From NCBI GenBank assembly GCA_002343825.1, contig DDSL01000010.1:1-9105 (forward strand): a DNA stretch of 9,105 bases, given 5' to 3'. The notes below the pieces were generated by a model, which worked only from the letters and a program-made list of their open reading frames with translations, was not told the origin of the DNA and searched no databases. The position numbers and the translations under genes were made by a program. This DNA is from Chthonomonas sp. UBA2391 (GTDB lineage: Bacteria > Armatimonadota > Fimbriimonadia > Fimbriimonadales > Fimbriimonadaceae). Within the stretch, counting starts at the first letter, position 1. Each line of letters starts with the position of its first letter. Shown piece by piece: positions 1-5,500 of this stretch.

Positions 1-1
1 C

Positions 2-1018
2 CGCGTCGCGATCGAAACCCTCCTCACCCGCGGACTCACCGTCGTCGCCGGTGAGCTCACCATGAACGGGTATGTGGACATCGCCCAAGTCGTTCGAAAG
101 ACGATCAACGAGGTGGGATACACCGATACCGAATTGGGCTTTGACGGCAACACCTGCGGCGTGATGGTCGCCATCCAGGAGCAATCCCCCGATATCGCCA
201 TGGGCGTCGATACGGGCGGAGCCGGCGACCAGGGCATGATGTTTGGCCTCGCCACCCGCGAGACCCAGGAGCTGATGCCGCTCCCGATCACCATCGCCCA
301 CGCACTCACCCGCAAGGGCAGCTCGGTCCGCCGCAAGCATGAGTCGCTCGGCTTGCGCCCCGACATGAAGAGCCAGGTCAGCGTGATCTACGAAAATGGC
401 AAACCCAAACGAATCGACACCATCGTCATGTCGATTCAACACGGACCGAAGGTGACGCAACAAGGCATCACCGAAATCGCTCACGACTACATCATCAAGC
501 CGGTCCTCACCGAGTTCGAAGAGTTCGTCGATGGCGATATCACATTCCACATCAACCCGACCGGTCAGTTCATCATCGGCGGACCCCAGGGCGATACTGG
601 CGTGACCGGCCGCAAGATCATCGTCGACACCTATGGCGGGATGTGCCCCCATGGCGGCGGAGCCTTTAGCGGAAAGGACCCCACCAAGGTCGACCGTAGC
701 GCGGCCTACATGGCCCGACACGTGGCCAAGTGCGTCGTCGCCGCAGGACTTGCCGACAAGGCCCAAGTTGCCCTTGCTTACGCCATTGGGGTGGAGCAAC
801 CCGTCTCGGTCGATGTGGATACCTTTGGGACCGAAAACGTCGATCCGCAAGAGATCAGCAAGCGGATCCGCGACGTCTTCGATCTGAGCCCGCGCGGAAT
901 CGCCAAGCACCTGGACCTTCTCAACCAGAGCTATCTGCCCACCGCCCGCAACGGCCACTTTGGCAACCCAAGCTTCAGCTGGGAAAGCGTCAAGCCAGCC
1001 AGCGACCTCAAAAAGTAA
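2..1018 (+). CDS. metK: S-adenosylmethionine synthetase, 5' end outside window
   Basis: This cytosolic enzyme makes S-adenosylmethionine from methionine and ATP, releasing phosphate and pyrophosphate; it supplies the methyl donor for the whole cell. The reading frame is open from base 2, so about 338 residues are visible; by recalled alignment to E. coli MetK roughly 38 N-terminal residues, including the HPDK motif, lie upstream. Seen in order: the ATP-binding motif GGAGDQG (visible residues 72-78), INPTGQFIIGGPQGD (185-199), TGRKIIVDTYGG (202-213) with the conserved arginine that contacts the polyphosphate, and the phosphate loop GGGAFSGKDP (218-227). The C-terminus ends near the usual family position. 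The ATG at 62 is internal and is not the start. A strong terminator follows directly, so it does not share a transcript with the next + gene. Any SAM-responsive leader would be outside the window. Identification is secure. Confidence 0.98.
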   Translation, partial: RVAIETLLTRGLTVVAGELTMNGYVDIAQVVRKTINEVGYTDTELGFDGNTCGVMVAIQEQSPDIAMGVDTGGAGDQGMMFGLATRETQELMPLPITIAHALTRKGSSVRRKHESLGLRPDMKSQVSVIYENGKPKRIDTIVMSIQHGPKVTQQGITEIAHDYIIKPVLTEFEEFVDGDITFHINPTGQFIIGGPQGDTGVTGRKIIVDTYGGMCPHGGGAFSGKDPTKVDRSAAYMARHVAKCVVAAGLADKAQVALAYAIGVEQPVSVDVDTFGTENVDPQEISKRIRDVFDLSPRGIAKHLDLLNQSYLPTARNGHFGNPSFSWESVKPASDLKK

Positions 1019-1028
1019 GCGAGAACAC

Positions 1029-1069
1029 AACCGGCGGCCTAGACAAACCAACCAGGCCGCCGGTTTTTT
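1029..1069 (+). terminator. Rho-independent terminator of metK
   Basis: A perfect 12-bp GC-rich stem (1029-1040 pairing with 1054-1065) encloses a 13-base loop and is followed by a run of six T (1064-1069, the first two also paired). It begins 10 bases after the metK stop codon, so it should end metK transcription efficiently and insulate the downstream locus. Confidence 0.95.
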
Positions 1070-1226
1070 CTCCTTTGGAGTGACCGGCTAAGAAGCCCAT
1101 CTTTCACGGAGTTAATCGGCCTATGAGACCGATCGACTCGAGCTTCGGGACGGCGTGGCCACTCATCGGGGCTTTTGCATCCCCCAGATCCTTGATCCAT
1201 TTCGAAAATCGGTCAACATAGCAGCT
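1070..1226. other. Intergenic stretch between metK terminator and small acidic gene
   Basis: No gene is supported here. The frame of the downstream gene stays open back to a GTG at 1155, but that extension has no good ribosome binding site and its translation does not look protein-like. A minor 5-bp inverted repeat (1115-1119 with 1129-1133) is too short to interpret. The right end may hold the promoter for the following gene. No tRNA, riboswitch or repeat was recognised. Confidence 0.5.
1192..1220 (+). promoter_or_regulatory. Possible promoter of the small acidic gene
   Basis: TTGATC (1192-1197) is separated by 17 bases from AACATA (1215-1220), a moderate match to the housekeeping -35/-10 pattern. 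The -10-like element ends only 6 bases before the ATG at 1227, so a transcript started here would have almost no leader, in keeping with the missing Shine-Dalgarno sequence. This is inference from spacing alone. Confidence 0.3.
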
Positions 1227-1688
1227 ATGGAAAGGACTGTTGATCAACACTTAGAATTCCTTGCCGGGGTACAGCCTCTCCCACTGGAATCCGAGCTGAG
1301 TTCAGAGCAAATCGACCGATTCGAGGAGGCACGAGTGTTTTTTGAAGGGAATCGGGACGACCGCTGCGTTCCTCTCCTGTTCGGCGCGGTGAACGCCGAC
1401 AGCGGGTTCGGCGTGTATCAACTGGTCGAAGACGTACTCCAAAATCAAACGCGGTCCGTGGTCCTTTCGGAGATTGAACTTGCCCTCAAGAACGGGAAGG
1501 AACACCATCTGGCATGGGTGCTAGAGTGGGCGATGAACTTTGAGGCGTTTGAGTTCGAAGAACTGGTTCGAGGGTTTGTCAACCACCCGTCTGTAGACAT
1601 CTCTACCAACGCAAAATCGTTCTTGAATTCAAAGTACGAGGCCATTGGACAAGAGTTGCCTTATCCAGATCTATTCGATGACGAGTAG
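1227..1688 (+). CDS. Small acidic cytosolic protein of unknown function
   Basis: A 153-residue protein that I do not recognise. It has no signal peptide or membrane segment, is rich in Glu/Asp and ends in DLFDDE. From about residue 27 it reads as a succession of short amphipathic helices with evenly spaced hydrophobic residues, like a few HEAT-type repeats. Helical-repeat proteins of this size occur among bacterial immunity proteins, and two immunity-associated families lie convergently next door, so an immunity role is possible but only inferred. ATG at 1227 was chosen because the upstream in-frame extension to GTG 1155 looks non-coding; neither start has a clear ribosome binding site. Base composition over 1201-1680 is about 52% GC by hand count, against about 67% in single 60-base lines sampled in metK and the LptC-like gene, suggesting later acquisition. 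Reality of the gene is likely; function is open. Confidence 0.7.
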   Translation: MERTVDQHLEFLAGVQPLPLESELSSEQIDRFEEARVFFEGNRDDRCVPLLFGAVNADSGFGVYQLVEDVLQNQTRSVVLSEIELALKNGKEHHLAWVLEWAMNFEAFEFEELVRGFVNHPSVDISTNAKSFLNSKYEAIGQELPYPDLFDDE

Positions 1689-1737
1689 ATCCTCTTTGCA
1701 TCAGCGTCTCACTCAGCGGGACAAATTTTTGAAGAGC

Positions 1738-2163
1738 CTATAACTCGTCTAATTTGGAAATGCGGACTCCGGGGTGGTCGCATCGACCCGATTCTAGGAT
1801 CTGCTCGACCTCTGGTAGGGCAACTTCGAAGACGTGACGTTCGGCATTGCGGAGGGCCGTAGGAATCTCTTCTGGCTGGTGAACAACCACGGTCCAGATG
1901 GGGCAGTCGCCCGCGAGCGTTCCCACGGCTCGCCCGAAGGTGTCCTGGCGGATATCGCGAATCCAAACTGAGCTGTAGCACTTGACCCGCAGACCACCCT
2001 TGAGGCAAGTCCGTTCAAATCCAATCTCTGCTACTCGGCCAAGGTCGCTGGAGCGGTGCATCCAGGACCGGCCCACGCGCGAAAACCCACGCCGGATCAA
2101 CTGGGGGCCAATCTCTTCGTCAACCGCCGCATCCCAGACGGTTCGGAGTTCGCGAGCCGTCAT
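1738..2163 (-). CDS. DUF4304-like protein (possible immunity-type protein)
   Basis: A 141-residue cytosolic protein with no signal or membrane segment. Its layout resembles DUF4304-type proteins: an N-terminal helix, then a GFSRVGRSWMHR stretch (residues 26-37) matching the usual pattern of a Gly-Phe, basic residues and an aromatic before an Arg, followed by beta strands (EIGFERTC, LRVKCYSSVWI) and a C-terminal helical part. DUF4304 members have no known reaction; some occur in toxin-immunity gene neighbourhoods. The ATG overlaps the stop of the upstream gene as ATGA, and an AAGG sequence lies 7 bases upstream of it, so translation is probably coupled. It converges on the + gene ending at 1688, 49 bases away, and no clear terminator is visible between them. 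The family call comes from pattern memory and is moderate to weak; the gene itself is well supported by length and coupling. Confidence 0.65.
   Translation of the reverse strand: MTARELRTVWDAAVDEEIGPQLIRRGFSRVGRSWMHRSSDLGRVAEIGFERTCLKGGLRVKCYSSVWIRDIRQDTFGRAVGTLAGDCPIWTVVVHQPEEIPTALRNAERHVFEVALPEVEQILESGRCDHPGVRISKLDEL
2160..2163 (-). promoter_or_regulatory. ATGA stop/start overlap coupling two genes
   Basis: The last codon of the DUF4259-type gene (TGA) overlaps the ATG of the DUF4304-like gene by the classic ATGA arrangement, with an AAGG ribosome-binding sequence 7 bases upstream inside the first gene. This indicates one transcript and translational coupling. Confidence 0.85.
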
Positions 2164-2948
2164 CCGAGCACCTTCTCAACGGCCTCGACAAACTGGGGCC
2201 AGTCGGCAACGACCCCGCCCGTCGGCCTGCCGTCATCTGGGCCAGGTAGCTGTGCCAGGCCCTTCTCCGCCCATTCAGCCATGAGGCTCTTGAGCGAATC
2301 CGGCCGATGGTCCGGGACGGGCAGATACTCGCCCAAATGCTCAAACCCCGTCGGCAGTTTAGTGAGTAAAAGCAAGAAGTACCGTTGCGGATTTTCAAAC
2401 TCGTTACCTTGAAGATGAGGGACATCCGGTTCGACTTCAGGAGAAAAGGAGGGACTCCACTCGCCGAGAATTCGGACTGAGTTCGACGCGTCACCAAACT
2501 TGGACCGGAATGAACGGCCGGTCACGTAAACCACTCCTTTGCGGCCCGAGGGAGTCTCGACGGCCAGAAAATCGCCAGGCTGGAACGGCGCGATGTAAGG
2601 CACCTGCGGCTTGGGGTGTCGGGGTTTGCCTTGGGTAGAGACAAGGATTTCTTTCGCCTTTTCCAGGTGCTTCACTCGGGATCGGACCGGGGCAGAGGCC
2701 AGCTCGTGCTCGATAAGCTTAAGCGCCTTCGCCGCGACCCTATCACTCAAGTGACCGAACTTGTGCAACGTGAGGGCCATTGATAGGGTCGCCGCTTCGA
2801 CCTCCTCAGAGAACTCGTCGGCACAATACTCGTGGATCGCTTTTTCGAGCTCCATCCCGGTCAAGCCTTGGCCCAAGAGTCTTTCCACGACAGATTTCAC
2901 ATCCGCGCCCGTGTCATTCTGAAAGGGTCCCGTTCCCCACTCACCCAC
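2160..2948 (-). CDS. DUF4259-domain protein with possible C-terminal beta-barrel domain
   Basis: A 262-residue cytosolic protein. It opens with MGEWGTGPFQND, the hallmark N-terminus of DUF4259 proteins (MGxWGxGpFxND), which fixes the start at the GTG codon 2946-2948. Residues 1 to about 105 are mostly helical, as in that family. A Pro-rich linker (about 106-122) leads to a second region (about 121-262) with a GDFLAVETPSGRKGVVYVTG stretch, suggestive of the small beta-barrel seen in Imm26-like immunity proteins (hydrophobic residue, GD, strand, turn, strand, G). That second assignment is inference. Plain DUF4259 proteins are usually shorter, so this looks like a fusion. No Shine-Dalgarno sequence precedes the start; a TATACT element lies 7 bases upstream instead. 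It is the first gene of a coupled pair with the DUF4304-like gene. The biochemical function of the family is not known to me. Confidence 0.75.
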   Translation of the reverse strand: MGEWGTGPFQNDTGADVKSVVERLLGQGLTGMELEKAIHEYCADEFSEEVEAATLSMALTLHKFGHLSDRVAAKALKLIEHELASAPVRSRVKHLEKAKEILVSTQGKPRHPKPQVPYIAPFQPGDFLAVETPSGRKGVVYVTGRSFRSKFGDASNSVRILGEWSPSFSPEVEPDVPHLQGNEFENPQRYFLLLLTKLPTGFEHLGEYLPVPDHRPDSLKSLMAEWAEKGLAQLPGPDDGRPTGGVVADWPQFVEAVEKVLG

Positions 2949-3118
2949 GCCATCAAGTATACAGTCATCGACGGGCAGAACTTTCCTGGATGTTGCCCGG
3001 AGATGACTCGCCTTGGGCGCCTTCCGGTCAGCTTTGCTTGAAAGATCGCCGGTAGCGTCCCCCTGTTCGCCAGGCCGCGCTCATCGAGTCTCAAGTCGGG
3101 GGCTCCAGCTCAAATACT
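2949..3118. other. Intergenic stretch between LptC-like and DUF4259-type genes
   Basis: This 170-base gap follows the LptC-like stop on the minus strand. I see no hairpin with a T-run, so no intrinsic terminator for the long minus-strand operon can be called. Only a 4-bp inverted repeat (CCTG/CAGG near 3062-3074) is present. Its left end may hold the promoter of the DUF4259-type gene. No convincing gene is present on either strand. Confidence 0.5.
2956..2961 (-). promoter_or_regulatory. Possible -10 element (TATACT) just upstream of a GTG start
   Basis: On the minus strand TATACT is followed by 7 bases and then the GTG start at 2948. The match to TATAAT, the TANNNT form and the position would suit a leaderless transcript, and no Shine-Dalgarno sequence is present. 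No good -35 hexamer is seen at the expected spacing, so confidence is low. Confidence 0.3.
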
Positions 3119-4471
3119 TTAGAATTGAGGAGGCGGTCCTTGCTCGGCTTCTTCATCCACTCCGAATTCGCCCTCGACCGCGCCGTGTTCGTAGCTGTCA
3201 TCGCCCTCTTTGGTCGAGACCAAGAGCCATTCGAACCGCAGATCGTCGCCGTTGCTGGCCTTGTACAGCACCCTCTTCCCCGCCGCCGGGGTTAGTCGCA
3301 GGGTCTCTTTTTCCCCATCATAGTCGCCGCGTTCGGCCCAGACCTGTCGCCAAGCGTCGCCGGGAAAGTTCTGCCGCGCCTGCGGATTTCCGGTGATGAT
3401 CGCGCGGCGTTGGCCGCGCTGATACCAATACTCGATCCGCTCAGCCCGGACTTGGGTGGGATACTTGCGCTTCGAGTCCGGGTCGCGCAGATCCTTCTCG
3501 ATATCCCGAAACTTGTCATCGGGGGCGGGCGGGCGCGAGTTGGCGATGCTCTCGGGGACGATCGGGCGCAAGGGCGGCACCTCGCTGATCTCGAGCTTCT
3601 GGTCTTCTTCGGCCTTAACCAGCATCGTCACGTTTCCTTCGACGATCGCCCGCTTCTCCTTGCGAAAAACGGTCGCCTTGTCGCTGACCAGGTTGGCCTC
3701 GCGGCTGAAATACTCGACCCTTCCGGTGGCCACCAGGACATCGGTTTTGATGTCCCGTTCGATGACCGGAGCCCGGATGATCACGTCGCCATCGGTGGCC
3801 TCGGCATCTCGAAAGACTTCTTTATTTCCTCGCCTTTGGCCACCGAGAGCCCTAATCTTCCAGCGCTGATTCTGTTTGTTGGCAGGGACATCCTGGAGGG
3901 CGATCGGACCTTCCCAAAACACGGGGCCTAGTTGCCAGTCTCCGGTGGCGACGTGGTACTGAAAGTCCTTTGTCTCCAATTTGCCGCCAATCAGGTTGCC
4001 CTTCACCTCCCGTGGGATCCGCAGCAGGTCGGTTCGGCTCTCGAAGACGAGGCTCTCCGACTTGAGGTCGAACTCTTTGTGCACCGCCTGGACGGTCCCG
4101 GTGGCGCGGAAGTTACGGCTGAAGTCATTCCACTCCCCGGCCTTGGCGGTGAACCGGACGGGAGTCCCCTTCAGGGGTCGGTATTGGCCGGCTTGGATCC
4201 CCGTCAGGCGAGTGATCTGGCGATCGCGCGTCACCTCGGCGAGGGCGATCCGCGCTTCGGCTACCAGCCGCTCACCAGAATAGAACTTGAGATCGGCGTC
4301 TCGAAGCGTGGCCCCGATGGCATCTTCCCCGCTGACCTGGTCGCGCTTGCGGAAGTCGCGGAACGGATCCACCCGTAAAAGATCCTGCGTCGCCTGATAA
4401 AGCCAGACCCCTCCGAAAATTCCGGCCATCCCAGCGAGGCCGATGTACAGATTTCGGAGAGGGCGCTTCAT
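3119..4471 (-). CDS. LptC-like lipopolysaccharide export protein with extra OstA-like modules
   Basis: LptC is the inner-membrane-anchored bitopic protein that passes lipopolysaccharide from the LptBFG ABC transporter to the periplasmic bridge. This 450-residue protein begins with a short basic segment and one membrane helix (about residues 8-25), then a periplasmic part. Residues about 54-178 follow the LptC beta-jellyroll pattern, including FRATGTVQAVHKEFDLKSESL and a following basic strand segment. Residues about 223-290 form a second OstA-like unit (VEYFSREANLVSDKATVFR then AIVEGNVTM). Residues about 340-425 form a third (VRAERIEYWYQRGQRRAIITG, AERGDYDGEKETLRLT). Usual LptC is about 190 residues, so this one is more than twice as long. 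The acidic, Pro-rich C-terminus looks disordered. The ATG lies 12 bases after the stop of the lipoprotein gene and has no clear Shine-Dalgarno sequence, so translation may be coupled. No lptA or lptB follows. The family call rests on pattern, so it is fairly but not fully sure. Confidence 0.75.
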   Translation of the reverse strand: MKRPLRNLYIGLAGMAGIFGGVWLYQATQDLLRVDPFRDFRKRDQVSGEDAIGATLRDADLKFYSGERLVAEARIALAEVTRDRQITRLTGIQAGQYRPLKGTPVRFTAKAGEWNDFSRNFRATGTVQAVHKEFDLKSESLVFESRTDLLRIPREVKGNLIGGKLETKDFQYHVATGDWQLGPVFWEGPIALQDVPANKQNQRWKIRALGGQRRGNKEVFRDAEATDGDVIIRAPVIERDIKTDVLVATGRVEYFSREANLVSDKATVFRKEKRAIVEGNVTMLVKAEEDQKLEISEVPPLRPIVPESIANSRPPAPDDKFRDIEKDLRDPDSKRKYPTQVRAERIEYWYQRGQRRAIITGNPQARQNFPGDAWRQVWAERGDYDGEKETLRLTPAAGKRVLYKASNGDDLRFEWLLVSTKEGDDSYEHGAVEGEFGVDEEAEQGPPPQF

Positions 4472-4483
4472 GCCAACGCTATG

Positions 4484-5500
4484 TTACTGGAGAGTGGCGT
4501 CGCGGCGGGCGGTGTCGGTCAGGGTCGCTAGGGTCGCGGCCTGATCGGGCGCACTGGTCCCATTGGTGGGGTTCTGGAATCGCACCGTATAGGTTCCCGG
4601 AGGAACCCAGAAGCCATATTCACCCGAGACGTTGACCGTCATCCGGCGCACGACGATGGCTCCGGTGAGGAGTTCGACCACCGTCCCAGGGGCCAAGTTG
4701 GCAGGACCCACCGTGCCAAAAATGGTTTGGGGGAGCGGAGGTGGATCCGAACCGGAATCTGCCGTGAGAAAGACATCGCCCACCGAACTGACCCCGCCGC
4801 TGGGAACTTCGATCGGACTGAAGGCCCGCGGGAAGTAACCGCTCGCGAAAGCCCGACCCTCCAAGGCCCCGAATGCGGAGATCGCATCGGGATCGTAGGC
4901 CACGTCAACGAGCGTGAACGTACCATCCGTTGCCGTGGTTGCCGAACGGCCAGCCAAGGTCACCCGGGCCCCCGCGATCGGCGCGGTGCCATTGCTATCC
5001 ACCACCCGGCCCACAACGTTCACCTTGCTCGGCCCGATGAAGAGGTCGCCGACGTCGATGTCCTCCGTGCTGGCTGGGAAGGCAAACCGGAAAGCCACCG
5101 GATCACCCGCGTCGGGCTGAAAGAGCACGGTGAGCTCAGTCGCCCCGCTTGGCGCGTCCAGTGAGAAGCTCCCATCGGCGGGGGTCGTCGTAGTCGATGC
5201 AGAGCCTGACTGAATCGTTGCGCTGGGGTTGGGTGGCCCCCCGGTACCGATCCAGATCACCCGTCCGTTCACGCCGAATGTCGAGCCTCCGCCAGAGGTA
5301 CCGCCACCGCCGCCTCCGCCACATCCGGCGAGGGCGAGGAGCAGGGTGAAGAGGAGTCCGAGGAGGTGCCATCGCGGCGTCGGTTCCGCCCCGGGGCAGG
5401 GCTGAGGCACAGGCCGAAGCCAGGGCGCGGCTTTGGGCCGGGGCGGAGATGGCGGATTCTTCATCTGTCCTCGTTGATTCTTAATTCCAGATAAGTTCAC
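4484..5500 (-). CDS. Lipoprotein with three Ig/transthyretin-like repeats
   Basis: A predicted 338-residue surface or periplasmic lipoprotein. A hydrophobic stretch (about residues 46-58) ends in the lipobox LALAGC, with Cys60 as the lipidated residue, followed by seven glycines and a Gly/Ser/Thr tether to about residue 75. Three beta-sandwich units follow, about 76-155, 160-245 and 258-338. Each resembles a carboxypeptidase-regulatory-like domain with the G-x-V start and TDG/ADGSFSL-type turns (ATDGTFTLVDV, GEYGFWVPPGTYTVRF). Such domains bind or scaffold rather than catalyse. The GTG at 5500 was chosen because AAGGAGG lies 6 bases upstream; an ATG at 5464 preceded by GAGGA is an alternative. 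Either start gives an unusually long, Pro-rich segment before the hydrophobic core. The start overlaps the stop of the upstream secreted-protein gene (GTGA). The ligand and exact role cannot be read from the sequence. Confidence 0.85.
   Translation of the reverse strand: MNLSGIKNQRGQMKNPPSPPRPKAAPWLRPVPQPCPGAEPTPRWHLLGLLFTLLLALAGCGGGGGGGTSGGGSTFGVNGRVIWIGTGGPPNPSATIQSGSASTTTTPADGSFSLDAPSGATELTVLFQPDAGDPVAFRFAFPASTEDIDVGDLFIGPSKVNVVGRVVDSNGTAPIAGARVTLAGRSATTATDGTFTLVDVAYDPDAISAFGALEGRAFASGYFPRAFSPIEVPSGGVSSVGDVFLTADSGSDPPPLPQTIFGTVGPANLAPGTVVELLTGAIVVRRMTVNVSGEYGFWVPPGTYTVRFQNPTNGTSAPDQAATLATLTDTARRDATLQ

Noticed and set aside
1083..1154. Possible tRNA or small structured RNA between metK and the next gene.
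   Set aside because: There is no acceptor stem, T-loop or other conserved RNA motif; only a 5-bp hairpin is present.
1155..1226. GTG at 1155 as the start of the small acidic protein, adding 24 residues.
   Set aside because: There is no clear ribosome binding site and the extension does not look like protein; ATG 1227 is preferred, though the GTG cannot be excluded.
1689..1737. Possible bidirectional terminator between the convergent genes (T-run at 1726-1730, CTCTT/AAGAG complement).
   Set aside because: The only complementary arms are 5 bp and separated by more than 30 bases; no stable hairpin adjoins the T-run.
2946..3041. A + strand reading near 2955-2990 gives KYTVIDGQNF, reminiscent of the N-terminus of barstar-family proteins, possibly an immunity pseudogene.
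   Set aside because: Only about ten residues fit, the remainder of the frame does not resemble barstar in any phase, and there is no suitable start codon. Too short to distinguish from chance.
3410..4378. Two + strand ORFs antisense to the LptC-like gene (3410-3931 and 3932-4378).
   Set aside because: The minus strand has a continuous, recognisable protein; these are shadow frames.
5280..5330. Glycine run after the lipobox as a possible phase-variable repeat.
   Set aside because: The codons are mixed (GGC, GGA, GGT), so there is no homopolymer or perfect short repeat to slip on; it is best read as a flexible tether.
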